From assembly GCA_034211175.1 (NCBI GenBank), contig JAXHUH010000010.1, forward strand, positions 1 to 14,766: a stretch of 14,766 bases of DNA, given 5' to 3'. A model generated the notes under the pieces. The model had not been told where the DNA came from. It saw nothing but the letters and a program-made list of their open reading frames with translations, and did no database searches. The stretch comes from JAXHUH01 sp034211175 (GTDB lineage Bacteria > Actinomycetota > Acidimicrobiia > Acidimicrobiales > CAIXPF01). Made by a program: the position numbers and the translations under genes. Shown here one piece after another: positions 1 to 8,943 of the stretch (position 1 is the stretch's first letter; every line of letters starts with the position of its first letter).

Positions 1-18
1 CCGCGGCGTCAGCCGCGG
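1..18 (-). terminator. Stop-codon hairpin ending the acyl-CoA dehydrogenase gene
   Basis: Perfect 7-bp stem CCGCGGC / GCCGCGG with a 4-nt loop, TGAC on the gene's strand, which contains the TGA stop. There is no U tract, so this would be an actinobacterial I-shaped terminator or an mRNA 3'-end stabiliser. The same 18-mer ends pgi at 2968-2985. The window edge hides what follows. Confidence 0.45.
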
Positions 19-1181
19 TCGACCTCGCTCCACGGCACGTCCTTGTCGACCCGGACGTCGCCGGGGAGGCCGAGGGTGCGTTCTCCGAGGATGTTGCGCA
101 TGATCTCCGAGGTGCCGCCCTCGATCGAGTTGGCACGGGTCCGCAGGAAGTACGCACGGGGATCGGCGTACCCCTCCATGGCGTCGTAGTCGCCGTAGAG
201 CATTGCCTCGGGCCCCATGAGCTCCATCACGAAGCTCATCACCCGCTTGTTCAGCTCCGCATAGGCGAGCTTGCCGATGGAGCCCTCGGGGCCGGGCGTG
301 CCCAGACGACGGTTCTGCGCGGCACGGATGTTCGTGAGGCGGTTCACCTCCGCCTCGACCCAGAAGCGCATGAGCTGGTCGCGCATCGCCGGGTCCTTGC
401 GATCGGAGCCCTCCCAGGCCTCCACCGCGTAGGCGATGGTGCCCTCGCCCCGCTGGGGCTGGGTGCCGCCGATGGCGACCCGCTCGTTCATGAGCGTCGT
501 CAGCGCCACCCGCCAGCCGTCGCCCACGTCACCGAGGCGCTCGCTGTCGGGGATGCGGACGTCGGTCAGGTAGACCTCGTTGAACTCGGCCTGGCCCGTC
601 ATCTGCCGCAGCGGGCGGACCTCGACGCCGGGGGCCTGCATGTCGAGCACGAAGTAGCTCAGGCCCCGGTGCTTCGGCTGGTTCGGGTCGGTGCGGGTGA
701 CGAGCATGCCCCAGCGGGACAGGTGGGCACCGGAGGTCCACACCTTCTGGCCGTTGACGACCCACTCGTCGCCGTCACGCACCGCCCGGCTCGAGAGGCC
801 GGCGACGTCGGACCCGGCGCCCGGCTCGCTGAAGAGCTGGCACCACACCTCCTCGCCCGTGAACAGCGGCCGCAGGTAGCGCCGCTTCTGCTCCTCGGAA
901 CCGTGGGCGACGACGGTGGGCGCGCCCATCCCGAGGCCGATCGTGAGCCCGGGCCCCGGCAGCGGGCCGCCACGGCTCTTGATCTCGTCGTTCACGAGCC
1001 GCTGGAGCTTCGGTGAGAGCCCGAGGCCACCGTGGCCCTCGGGGAAGTGGACCCACGCGAGCCCGAGATCGAACTGCCGACCGTGGAACTGCCGCTTGTC
1101 GGACGGATCGGCGCTCGCGAACAGCTCGTCGATCAGCGACAGAACCCGCGCCTCGTCCGTGGCGACCTCGGTGACGACCAT
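9..1181 (-). CDS. Acyl-CoA dehydrogenase family protein (FadE-like)
   Basis: Predicted FAD-dependent cytoplasmic acyl-CoA dehydrogenase that introduces the alpha-beta double bond into an acyl-CoA thioester and passes electrons to ETF. The 390 residues are the usual family length. The N-terminal helical part (about 1-110) is followed by the FAD/substrate signature QLFSEPGAGSDVAGL (115-129) and GQKVWTSGAHLSRWG (144-158). The mid-domain strand motif FNEVYLTDVRIP lies at 200-211, and the C-terminal motif IEGGTSEIMRNILGER at 353-368. The ATG at 1181 is preceded by a purine-rich AAGGGGG ribosome site. No ETF, thiolase or acyl-CoA ligase gene is next to it, so the substrate (fatty acid, steroid side chain or branched-chain acyl-CoA) cannot be told. 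The C-terminal IEGGT has one residue more than the MCAD-type YEGT, so I do not assign the catalytic base. A TTGAC palindrome lies upstream, suggesting TetR-type control. The stop codon sits in a hairpin loop. Confidence 0.93.
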   Translation of the reverse strand: MVVTEVATDEARVLSLIDELFASADPSDKRQFHGRQFDLGLAWVHFPEGHGGLGLSPKLQRLVNDEIKSRGGPLPGPGLTIGLGMGAPTVVAHGSEEQKRRYLRPLFTGEEVWCQLFSEPGAGSDVAGLSSRAVRDGDEWVVNGQKVWTSGAHLSRWGMLVTRTDPNQPKHRGLSYFVLDMQAPGVEVRPLRQMTGQAEFNEVYLTDVRIPDSERLGDVGDGWRVALTTLMNERVAIGGTQPQRGEGTIAYAVEAWEGSDRKDPAMRDQLMRFWVEAEVNRLTNIRAAQNRRLGTPGPEGSIGKLAYAELNKRVMSFVMELMGPEAMLYGDYDAMEGYADPRAYFLRTRANSIEGGTSEIMRNILGERTLGLPGDVRVDKDVPWSEVDRG

Positions 1182-1241
1182 GGCGAACCCCCTTCGATGC
1201 CCTCCGGGACGCGTTCCGCCCCGGGAGGCCCGAGGCTAGGA

Positions 1242-1259
1242 CTTGACTGAACGGTCAAG
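1242..1259. promoter_or_regulatory. TTGAC-type inverted repeat, probable TetR-family operator
   Basis: CTTGACTGAACGGTCAAG is an inverted repeat with 6-bp arms, CTTGAC/GTCAAG, and a further symmetric G/C pair inside the spacer. It lies about 60 bases upstream of the acyl-CoA dehydrogenase start and next to a minus-strand -10-like TAGCCT (1238-1233), so a bound repressor would cover the -35 region. Palindromes of this form commonly serve TetR-family regulators of acyl-CoA metabolism. That is family knowledge, and no regulator gene is in the window. It is about 95 bases from pgi, so control of pgi is less likely. Confidence 0.6.
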
Positions 1260-1341
1260 CGAACCGACGGGTCGGCCCGCGTCGCGGCGGGGTGACGACC
1301 GACCAGGTCGCAGCGGTCGCCGGGACCGAGGTGGTGTCTCG

Positions 1342-1347
1342 TAGGCT
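1342..1347 (+). promoter_or_regulatory. -10 element TAGGCT for leaderless pgi transcript
   Basis: TAGGCT matches the actinobacterial TAnnnT -10 and ends exactly 7 bases before the ATG at 1355, which places the transcription start on the A of the start codon. There is no Shine-Dalgarno in front of that ATG and no clear -35. The geometry supports a leaderless mRNA and argues for ATG 1355 over the upstream in-frame GTG at 1292. Confidence 0.5.
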
Positions 1348-1354
1348 CGCGGCC

Positions 1355-2977
<1,623 letters not shown>

Positions 2978-3006
2978 CGCCGCGGCGCCGCCGTCCGGCC
3001 CGTCGC

Positions 3007-3603
3007 TCAGCCGGTCGCGGCCAGCTTGGCGACGAGTCGGGGAAGGTGGGGGTCGAAGCGGGTGCCGGGCCCGTGGCGGACCGCTGCGGCCGGCCACCAA
3101 CGAACCTCGGCCATCTCCGCGGGGTCGGGCGACAGCTCGGCGCCGGCCGAGGCGGCGAACACGTACCAGAGGCTGACGTCGACGTGGCCGGCGGTGGCGC
3201 CGACCGTCGTCGTCCGGGTGACCATCACCGGTCGACCGCCGGTGGCGGCCAGCGGCTCGGCGTCGAGGCCCAGCTCCTCGGCCAGCTCCCGGCGGGCGGT
3301 GCGCGCCGGGTCCTCGCCGGGCTCGATGTGGCCGCCCGGCGGGAGCCAGCGGCCCGACAGCCGGTGGTCGACGAGCAGGACCGCGTCCGCCGCCGGGTCC
3401 ATCACCACGGCGTAGGCGACGAGGTGCTCGGGCGGCGTCGCCGGCTTCGCGGTGCGCCACAGCGGGTCGCCCCGGTCGATCCAGGCCAACACCTCGGCCC
3501 GATGGGCGGCCTCGTCGTCGTCGAACGGCTCGATCGCGTCGACGAGCCCGCGGACCCGTGCCCGCGCCGGGTCCTCGCCGCCCACGACGGCCGTGGCGCT
3601 CAC
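3007..3603 (-). CDS. Nudix hydrolase
   Basis: Predicted Mg-dependent hydrolase of a nucleoside-diphosphate-linked substrate; the substrate is not predictable. The 198 residues hold a full Nudix box at 91-113: Gly91, Glu97, Arg105-Glu106-Leu107, Glu109-Glu110, Gly112. Just before it is the HLVAYAVVMDP / VLLVDHRLSGRWLPPGGH run (60-92). The roughly 55-residue N-terminal part, with an HRAEVLAWI helix, also occurs in a common actinobacterial Nudix subgroup (recognised from memory). The start is a GTG whose GTGA overlaps the stop of the SDR gene, so translation is probably coupled and the two form one transcript. It converges on pgi. Confidence 0.9.
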   Translation of the reverse strand: MSATAVVGGEDPARARVRGLVDAIEPFDDDEAAHRAEVLAWIDRGDPLWRTAKPATPPEHLVAYAVVMDPAADAVLLVDHRLSGRWLPPGGHIEPGEDPARTARRELAEELGLDAEPLAATGGRPVMVTRTTTVGATAGHVDVSLWYVFAASAGAELSPDPAEMAEVRWWPAAAVRHGPGTRFDPHLPRLVAKLAATG

Positions 3604-4370
3604 CGGCGGATGAGCATGCCGCCGTCGACCACCACGACCTGGCCGGTGACGAGGTCCGAGCCCTCGACGAGGCCGAGGATGGCGGCGGTCACGTCCTCGG
3701 GCTCGCAGACCTTGCCGAGCGGGGCGCTCTGTTCGGCCATCTCGCGGAGCTTGTCGTAGCCCTCGTCGCCGTAGCCGCCACGCAGCCAGCGGCCGGTGAT
3801 GAAGCCCGGCGCCACCGCGTTGACCCGCACCTCGGGCGCCAGGACCCGGGCCAGGGCGACGGTGAGGTTGTTCAGCGCGGCCTTCGACGCGCAGTACGGG
3901 ATCGAGCTGCCGATGGCGGCGACGCCGGCGATGCTCGACACGTTGACGACCTCGCCGCCGCCGTCGGCGGCGAGGTGGGGCTTGGCCGCCCGGGCCATCT
4001 GGAACGGTCCGACGGTGTTGACCGAGTACAGCCGGGTGAAGTCCTCGGCGGAGACGTCGTCGAGGCGGTCGTGGGGCACGAACACCGTCGTGCCGGCGTT
4101 GTTGACGAGCAGGTCGAGGCGTCCGAACGCGGCCACGGCCTGGTCGACGAACGAGCGGCAGTCGGCGTCGTCGGACACGTCGGCCCGCACCGCCATCGCC
4201 TCGGCGCCCAGCTCGCGCACCTCGGCCGCGGTGCGCTCGGCGTCGTCCTTCGAGCGGCTGTAGTTGATCGCCACGCCCGACGCGCCCCGACGGGCCAGCT
4301 CGAGCGCGGTGGCCCGCCCCACCCCCGTCCCGCCGCCGGTGACGATCGCGGCCTTCCCCTCCATCAGCAT
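3600..4370 (-). CDS. Short-chain dehydrogenase/reductase (SDR), 3-oxoacyl reductase-like
   Basis: Cytoplasmic NAD(P)-dependent oxidoreductase of the classical SDR family, 256 residues, which is the typical length. It has the cofactor-binding motif TGGGTGVG (11-18), DVSD near 64-67, NNAG (90-93), Asn118, catalytic Ser146, Tyr159 and Lys163 (YCASK), PGF (188-190) and the C-terminal VTGQVVVVDGG (241-251). This resembles FabG and related sugar/steroid/hydroxyacyl dehydrogenases, and the substrate is open. The start ATG 4370 gives the standard N-terminus just before the Rossmann fold. It also sits 7 bases after a TAGTGT -10, so the transcript is probably leaderless. A longer in-frame start (4517) would run into the divergent promoter and the neighbouring gene. 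It is coupled to the downstream Nudix gene by a GTGA overlap. Confidence 0.94.
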   Translation of the reverse strand: MLMEGKAAIVTGGGTGVGRATALELARRGASGVAINYSRSKDDAERTAAEVRELGAEAMAVRADVSDDADCRSFVDQAVAAFGRLDLLVNNAGTTVFVPHDRLDDVSAEDFTRLYSVNTVGPFQMARAAKPHLAADGGGEVVNVSSIAGVAAIGSSIPYCASKAALNNLTVALARVLAPEVRVNAVAPGFITGRWLRGGYGDEGYDKLREMAEQSAPLGKVCEPEDVTAAILGLVEGSDLVTGQVVVVDGGMLIRR

Positions 4371-4377
4371 GGCCGGG

Positions 4378-4383
4378 ACACTA
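4378..4383 (-). promoter_or_regulatory. -10 element TAGTGT for leaderless SDR transcript
   Basis: On the minus strand TAGTGT is followed by exactly 7 bases and then ATG (4370), the same geometry as at pgi. There is no Shine-Dalgarno between it and the start, and no clear -35. Confidence 0.45.
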
Positions 4384-4427
4384 CGGCGGATGGCCGGGTG
4401 AGCGCAGGCCCGCCCGCGGCCGACCGG

Positions 4428-4433
4428 TAAGGT
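4428..4433 (+). promoter_or_regulatory. -10-like TAAGGT upstream of the hydroxyacid dehydrogenase gene
   Basis: TAAGGT fits TAnnnT and would give a start near 4441 and a leader of about 42 bases. The leader contains GAGAGG (4465-4470), a plausible if distant ribosome site for ATG 4483. No convincing -35 is seen. It stands back to back with the SDR promoter. Confidence 0.35.
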
Positions 4434-4471
4434 CCGCCGACCGGGGGACCCAGAGGACGACATCGAGAGGA

Positions 4472-4485
4472 CATCGTCGACGATG
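4472..4485. promoter_or_regulatory. Perfect palindrome over the start codon
   Basis: CATCGTCGACGATG reads the same on both strands and ends in the ATG of the hydroxyacid dehydrogenase gene. It could be an operator or an mRNA hairpin masking the start, or a chance product of GC-rich sequence. Confidence 0.25.
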
Positions 4486-5352
4486 ACCAAGGTCGCGTTC
4501 ATCGGGCTCGGCGTCATGGGCTACCCCATGGCCGGCCACCTCGCCGCCGCGGGCCACGACGTCACCGTCCACAACCGCACGACGTCGGTGGCGCAGCGGT
4601 GGTCGACCGACCACCGCGGCCGATCGGCGGCGACACCGGCGCAGGCCGCGTCCGGCGCCGAGGTCGTCCTGACCTGTGTGGGCAACGACGACGACGTGCG
4701 CGCCGTGGTCCTCGGCGAGGAGGGCGCGCTCGGGGCGATGGCCGACGGCGCGGTGCTCGTCGACCACACCACCGCGTCGGCCGACCTCGCCCGTGAGCTC
4801 CACGCCGCCGGCGCGGACCGGGGGGTCGCGGTGATCGACGCCCCGATCTCGGGCGGCCAGTCCGGCGCCGAGCAGGGCCGGCTCACCGTCATGTGCGGCG
4901 GCGACCCCGAGCCGTTCGAGCGGGTGCGGTCGGTCCTCGCCCACTACGGCGCCGCGGTCACGCTCGTCGGCCCGAGCGGCGCGGGCCAGCTCACGAAGAT
5001 GGTGAACCAGCTGTGCATCGCCGGCGCCGTCCAGGGGCTGTCCGAGGGCCTGGCGTTCGGCAAGCGGGCGGGCCTCGACATGGACGTGGTGCTCGACGTG
5101 ATCGGCAAGGGCGCTGCGGGGTCGTGGCAGATGGACAACCGCGGCCACACGATGGTGCGCGAGGAGTACGACTTCGGCTTCGCGGTCGACTGGATGCGCA
5201 AGGACCTCGGCATCTGCCTCGCCGAGGCCCGCCGGGTCGGCGCACGGGCCCCGGTCGCCGCGCTCGTCGACCAGCTCTACGCCCAGGTCCAGGCCCGGGG
5301 CGGCAACCGCTGGGACACCTCCAGCCTCATCGACCTGCTCCTGCGGGACTGA
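4483..5352 (+). CDS. NAD(P)-dependent beta-hydroxyacid dehydrogenase (3-hydroxyisobutyrate dehydrogenase family)
   Basis: Oxidises or reduces a small beta-hydroxyacid (3-hydroxyisobutyrate, tartronate semialdehyde/glycerate, or succinic-semialdehyde-type substrates), cytoplasmic. The 289 residues match the family. It shows the Rossmann signature FIGLGVMGYPMAGHL (6-20), the substrate loop DAPISGG (119-125), the catalytic Lys172 and Asn175 in GQLTKMVNQ (168-176), and the C-terminal helical domain with Lys240-Asp241 in RKDLG. The start at ATG 4483 leaves only three residues before the first strand, as usual. It is divergent from an SDR gene, and the pair could act in one degradation route, but no other pathway gene is present to name it. 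A 14-base palindrome covers the start codon. Confidence 0.93.
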   Translation: MTKVAFIGLGVMGYPMAGHLAAAGHDVTVHNRTTSVAQRWSTDHRGRSAATPAQAASGAEVVLTCVGNDDDVRAVVLGEEGALGAMADGAVLVDHTTASADLARELHAAGADRGVAVIDAPISGGQSGAEQGRLTVMCGGDPEPFERVRSVLAHYGAAVTLVGPSGAGQLTKMVNQLCIAGAVQGLSEGLAFGKRAGLDMDVVLDVIGKGAAGSWQMDNRGHTMVREEYDFGFAVDWMRKDLGICLAEARRVGARAPVAALVDQLYAQVQARGGNRWDTSSLIDLLLRD

Positions 5353-5443
5353 CGGGGTCGCCGGCGTCGGGCGGCGGCCGGGATCGCTCGTTCCGATGAC
5401 GGCACGCCGCGACGGGGCGGGGGTGGACCACCCGGTCGGCCGG

Positions 5444-5464
5444 TACGATCATCCGTTCTGATCG
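5444..5464 (+). promoter_or_regulatory. -10-like TACGAT overlapping an inverted repeat, upstream of the DUF3048 gene
   Basis: TACGAT (5444-5449) fits the TAnnnT -10 pattern. It overlaps the inverted repeat CGATCA-7-TGATCG (5446-5464), which covers the expected start near 5456. This would suit a repressor site, but no -35 is evident. The rest of the 209-base gap between 5353 and 5561 shows no gene. Confidence 0.35.
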
Positions 5465-5561
5465 CACGGTTCGGGTGACGCCGTCGGGCTCGCCGGGCAC
5501 GGCATGATGAGTGGGTTCGATGAGCGGCCGGGACCGGCCACGACCAGCTGGGGCGGTGACC

Positions 5562-7079
5562 ATGACCCGGTGGCGTCGCGTGAGCGTCACGGCGGCGATA
5601 GCGATGGCCCTCGTCTGTGGCGCGCTCGGCGCGTCCGCGCCGAGTGCCGCGGCCCAGGACGACAACGACCCCGAGTCCCAGCGCGCCCGCCTCGAGGAGA
5701 GCATCGGGTCGCTCGAGGCCCGCATCGGTGAGCTGTCGGCGCAGATCGACGCCGCCGCCGAGGCGGTCTCGGTCGCGGATGTCGGCCTCGACAAGATCAC
5801 CCTCGCCGCCGCGGAGAACGAGGATGACCGGGCCGCGGTCACCGAGGCCCGGGAGACGCCGGCGGAGCTGCGCCGCGCGCTGGCGGTGATGATCTACGTC
5901 GGCGGCGACCCCGTGTTCGACTCGGTCATCGACGAGCTCGCCTCCGGTGAGGTGTCGATGGACCAGCTGACCGACCGGGTGCTCTTCGGCGCCGCCCGCG
6001 ACGAGGCCGACCGCCAGCTCGAGGACCTGACCGACCAGGCCGAGGCGCTCGACGAGACCGAGGCCGAGCTCGCCGAACGCCGGACCGCGCTCACCGAGGA
6101 GCGCACCGCGGCCGAGGCGGAGCTCGAGGCGGCCAGCACCGAGCGGACGCAGCTCGAGGCCGAGCTGGAGGAGGCGACGGCCCAGCTCGAGCGCCTGGAG
6201 CGCCAGACGAGCCTGCAGGCCCTGACCGGCGAGTTCGCCGAGAACCCGGTGCAGCGACCGGCGCTCGCGGTGAAGATCGACAACCACCGCCGGGCCCGCC
6301 CCCAGGCCGGGCTCAACGCGGCCGACATCGTGTGGGAGGAGATCGTCGAGGGCGACCTCACCCGCCTCGTGGCCGTCTTCCACTCGGAGGGCGCCCCTCG
6401 CGTCGGGCCGGTCCGCTCGGCCCGCACCAGCGACATCGACATCCTGTCGAGCCTCAACCACCCGCTGTTCGGCAACTCGGGCAGCAACGTCAACGTGCGT
6501 CGACAGGTCGAGGCCTCGACCCTGCAGATCGTCAACGCCGACACCCGCTCGAACGCCTACCGGCGCGACGGCAGCCGGCGCGCCCCCCACAACCTCTACA
6601 CGTCGACCGACGCGCTGTGGGGCTCGGCGCCGGCGACGGCCGGCCTCCCGCCGGCGATCCTGCTCCACCGCGACGTGGCCGACCCCGCACCTGCGGGTGG
6701 CCGCCCGGTCAACGGCGTGGCGATCGCCTACGGCGCGGCGAACGTGAGCTACACCTGGAACGGCTCCGGGTGGGAGCGATCGATCGACGGTGCGGCCTCG
6801 ACCGACGACGCCGGCGTCCGGGTGGCGCCGCCCAACGTGATCGTCCAGTTCGTCGACTACGGCCGCAGTGCCGCCGACGCCCGCAGCCCCGAGGCCATCA
6901 CCGTCGGGTCGGGCACCGCCTGGGTGCTGACGATGGGCCAGGTGTACGAGACGACGTGGTCGCGGCCCGACGCCGCGTCGCCCACGACCTACACCGACGC
7001 CTCCGGCAACGAGGTGACCCTCACCCCGGGCGCGACGTGGATCGCGCTCCCCCGCGCCGGCGGCGCCTCGCTCCGCTGA
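5562..7079 (+). CDS. Secreted coiled-coil protein with DUF3048 domain (YerB-like)
   Basis: Exported protein of 505 residues from ATG 5562. That start gives a clean Sec signal peptide: MTRWRR, then a hydrophobic stretch to about 27, then SAAAQD as the probable cleavage site. GGGGCGG lies before the ATG, and an in-frame GTG at 5511 would bury the signal. There is no lipobox, unlike the Bacillus YerB lipoprotein. Residues 36-90 and 146-216 are charged heptad-rich coiled coils broken by an AVMIYVGGDPVFDSVIDEL hydrophobic segment (108-126). This layout resembles the N-terminal regulatory coiled coil of PcsB/EnvC-type cell-wall proteins. DUF3048 follows: RPALAVKIDN (232-241), ADIVWEEIVEGDLTRL (254-269), GPVRSAR (282-288), APHNLYTS (341-348), and a C-terminal part with PPNVIVQFVDY (423-433) and PGATWIALP (489-497). 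The biochemical role of DUF3048 is not known to me. Confidence 0.88.
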   Translation: MTRWRRVSVTAAIAMALVCGALGASAPSAAAQDDNDPESQRARLEESIGSLEARIGELSAQIDAAAEAVSVADVGLDKITLAAAENEDDRAAVTEARETPAELRRALAVMIYVGGDPVFDSVIDELASGEVSMDQLTDRVLFGAARDEADRQLEDLTDQAEALDETEAELAERRTALTEERTAAEAELEAASTERTQLEAELEEATAQLERLERQTSLQALTGEFAENPVQRPALAVKIDNHRRARPQAGLNAADIVWEEIVEGDLTRLVAVFHSEGAPRVGPVRSARTSDIDILSSLNHPLFGNSGSNVNVRRQVEASTLQIVNADTRSNAYRRDGSRRAPHNLYTSTDALWGSAPATAGLPPAILLHRDVADPAPAGGRPVNGVAIAYGAANVSYTWNGSGWERSIDGAASTDDAGVRVAPPNVIVQFVDYGRSAADARSPEAITVGSGTAWVLTMGQVYETTWSRPDAASPTTYTDASGNEVTLTPGATWIALPRAGGASLR

Positions 7080-7101
7080 TCCCGACCGGGCGGGGCGAAG
7101 C
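7065..7101 (+). terminator. Hairpin across the stop of the DUF3048 gene
   Basis: A 12-base stem, GCCTCGCTCCGC pairing with GCGGGGCGAAGC, has one mismatch and one G-U pair. Its 13-base loop starts with the TGA stop. No U tract follows. It is the same arrangement (stop codon in the loop) as at pgi and the acyl-CoA dehydrogenase. Confidence 0.45.
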
Positions 7102-7105
7102 GCTT

Positions 7106-7131
7106 GGCGGGGTGTTCCGCCGCGTGGGAAC
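7106..7131 (+). promoter_or_regulatory. Mutually exclusive hairpins upstream of the ABC-F gene
   Basis: GGCGG (7106-7110) can pair with CCGCC (7117-7121), while GTTCC (7114-7118) can pair with GGAAC (7127-7131). The two stems share bases and cannot both form. They could be an attenuation element, but no leader peptide or promoter could be placed with confidence in the 157-base gap 7080-7236. Confidence 0.2.
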
Positions 7132-7236
7132 CTGGCCGGGATGCGCTGAGATCCGGTCCCCATCCGTGCCCACGACGGAGCTCCCCACGGCGTTCGCCGC
7201 GGGCCGTCGGCCGATCGACCGGAGGTCCCTCAGCCC

Positions 7237-8901
7237 GTGTCCCCCTTCCGCCTCGCCGCCCATGGTGTGACCCGCCGCGTCGGTGGCCGCACCCTCTTCG
7301 GCCGCCTCGACGTCGACATCGACTCGGGTGTCCGTCTCGGCGTCGTCGGCCCCAACGGCATCGGCAAGTCGACGCTGCTGCGCCTGCTCGCCGGGATCGA
7401 CGTGGCCGACGAGGGCCGCGTCGAGCGCACGCCCCACGACCTGACGGTCGGCTACCTCGCCCAGGAGCCCGACCGCTCGACCACGGTGACCGCCCGCGAC
7501 GAGCTGCTCCGGCGCACCGGCATGGCCGCGGCCAGCGCCGAGCTCGACGCGGCGACCGAGGCGTTGGCCGCCGGCGAGGCGGGCGCGGACGACCGCTACG
7601 CCACCGCGCTCGACCACTGGCTGGCGCTCGGCGCCGCGGAGGCCGACACGCTCATCGGGGCCGCGGTGGCCGACGTCGGGCTCACCGACGCCATCCTCGA
7701 CCTGCCCACCGACGCCCTGTCCGGCGGCCAGGCGGCACGCCTGTCGCTCGCGGCGATCCTCGCCAGCCGCCAGCGGGTGGTGTGCCTCGACGAGCCGACC
7801 AACGACCTCGACCACGCCGGGCTCGCACGCCTCGAGCGCTTCGTGCTCGAGGTCCCCGACGCGGCGGTGATCGTGTCCCACGACCGAGCGTTCCTCGCCT
7901 CGGTGTGCACCGACGTGCTCGAGCTGAGCGAGCCGGACGGCCGGGCCCGGCGCTTCGCCGGCGGGTGGGACGCCTACCTCGACATGCGGGCGACCGAGCG
8001 CCTCCACGCCGAGCAGCGCTACGGCGAGTACACGACCCGCCGCGCCGACCTCGAGAGCCGGGCCCGCGTCCAGCGGGACTGGGCCGACAAGGGCGTGCGC
8101 CGCCAGAAGAGGCGCCCGGACGACAACGACAAGGCGCTGCGCAACCGCCGCATCGATCGCACCGAGAAGCAGGCGTCGAAGGTCTCGGCCACCGAGCGGG
8201 CACTGGAGCGACTGGAGGCGGTGGAGAAGCCGTGGGAGGGCTGGGAGCTGCGCCTCGAGATCGCCGAGACGTCCCGGGCCGGCCGGGTCGTGGCGTCGCT
8301 GGCGGACGCGGTCATGGAGCGGGGCGACTTCCGTCTCGGCCCGCTCGACCTCGAGATCTCCTGGGGTGAGCGGGTGGCGCTCGTCGGCCCCAACGGTTGC
8401 GGCAAGACGACGCTGCTCGCCGGGCTCCTCGGCGAGCTGGCGCTGTCGGCCGGCCGCCAGCGGCTCGGGCCGTCGGTCGTGGTCGGCCGGATCGACCAGC
8501 GGCGCGACGATCTCGACGGCGACAGCGACCTGCTCGACGCCGTCATGGCCGCGACCGGCGACGAGCTCGCGCCCACCCGCTCGCTGCTCGCCAAGTTCGG
8601 GCTCGGCACCGACCACGTCCACCGGCCGGTCTCGAGCCTCTCGCCCGGCGAACGGACCCGGGCCGCCCTTGCGCTGTTCCAGGCCCGGGGTGTGAACCTG
8701 CTCGTGCTCGACGAGCCGACCAACCACCTGGACATCCCGGCCATCGAGCAGCTGGAGCAGGCGCTCGGCTCGTTCGGCGGCACGCTCGTGGTCGTGAGCC
8801 ACGACCGTCGCTTCCTCGACGCGCTCGCCCCGGGCCGCGTCGTCGACGTCGCCGCACTGGCCCACGGGGACGGCGAGCGGCAGCCGGCGACCGAACGGTG
8901 A
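7237..8901 (+). CDS. ABC-F family ATPase (ribosome-associated, duplicated ABC domains)
   Basis: Soluble protein of 554 residues with two ABC domains in tandem and no membrane segment, the mark of ABC-F proteins, which bind the ribosomal E site. Some members are translation factors and others protect ribosomes from antibiotics. Domain 1 has Walker A GPNGIGKS (38-45), LSGGQ (161-165), Walker B with DEPTN (185-189) and His215. Domain 2 has GPNGCGKT (384-391), signature LSPGE (468-472, Pro for the first Gly), DEPTN (492-496) and His522. The very basic helical linker at about 252-335, with GVRRQKRRPDDNDK and RRIDRTEKQASK, is the P-site-tRNA interaction region. The GTG start at 7237 has GGAGG 11 bases upstream. 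It resembles actinobacterial ABC-F proteins of the Rv1473 kind (from memory). Whether it confers resistance cannot be read from sequence. Confidence 0.92.
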   Translation: MSPFRLAAHGVTRRVGGRTLFGRLDVDIDSGVRLGVVGPNGIGKSTLLRLLAGIDVADEGRVERTPHDLTVGYLAQEPDRSTTVTARDELLRRTGMAAASAELDAATEALAAGEAGADDRYATALDHWLALGAAEADTLIGAAVADVGLTDAILDLPTDALSGGQAARLSLAAILASRQRVVCLDEPTNDLDHAGLARLERFVLEVPDAAVIVSHDRAFLASVCTDVLELSEPDGRARRFAGGWDAYLDMRATERLHAEQRYGEYTTRRADLESRARVQRDWADKGVRRQKRRPDDNDKALRNRRIDRTEKQASKVSATERALERLEAVEKPWEGWELRLEIAETSRAGRVVASLADAVMERGDFRLGPLDLEISWGERVALVGPNGCGKTTLLAGLLGELALSAGRQRLGPSVVVGRIDQRRDDLDGDSDLLDAVMAATGDELAPTRSLLAKFGLGTDHVHRPVSSLSPGERTRAALALFQARGVNLLVLDEPTNHLDIPAIEQLEQALGSFGGTLVVVSHDRRFLDALAPGRVVDVAALAHGDGERQPATER

Positions 8902-8912
8902 TCGCCCGTCGT

Positions 8913-8918
8913 TACGCT
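8913..8918 (+). promoter_or_regulatory. -10-like TACGCT upstream of the PAC2 gene
   Basis: TACGCT fits TAnnnT and would start transcription near 8925, leaving a leader of about 115 bases before ATG 9041. No good -35 is visible (ACCGAA at 8890-8895 has the right spacing but poor match). Confidence 0.3.
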
Positions 8919-8943
8919 GTCCGGCCCGTCCGAGCCGAGCAGA

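Noticed and set aside
1292..1354. Upstream GTG start for pgi
   Set aside because: The added 21 residues have no family likeness, and the -10 element for a leaderless ATG start lies inside that stretch.
4371..4517. N-terminal extension of the SDR gene to 4517
   Set aside because: It would run over the divergent promoter region and into the next gene, and the extension is not SDR-like.
7126..7158. ECF-sigma promoter (GGAAC plus GTC) before the ABC-F gene
   Set aside because: The spacer is about 24 bases, too long for the usual 16-17.
5277..8865. Long minus-strand open frames opposite the DUF3048 and ABC-F genes
   Set aside because: Compositional shadows of well-supported plus-strand genes, with no recognisable domains.
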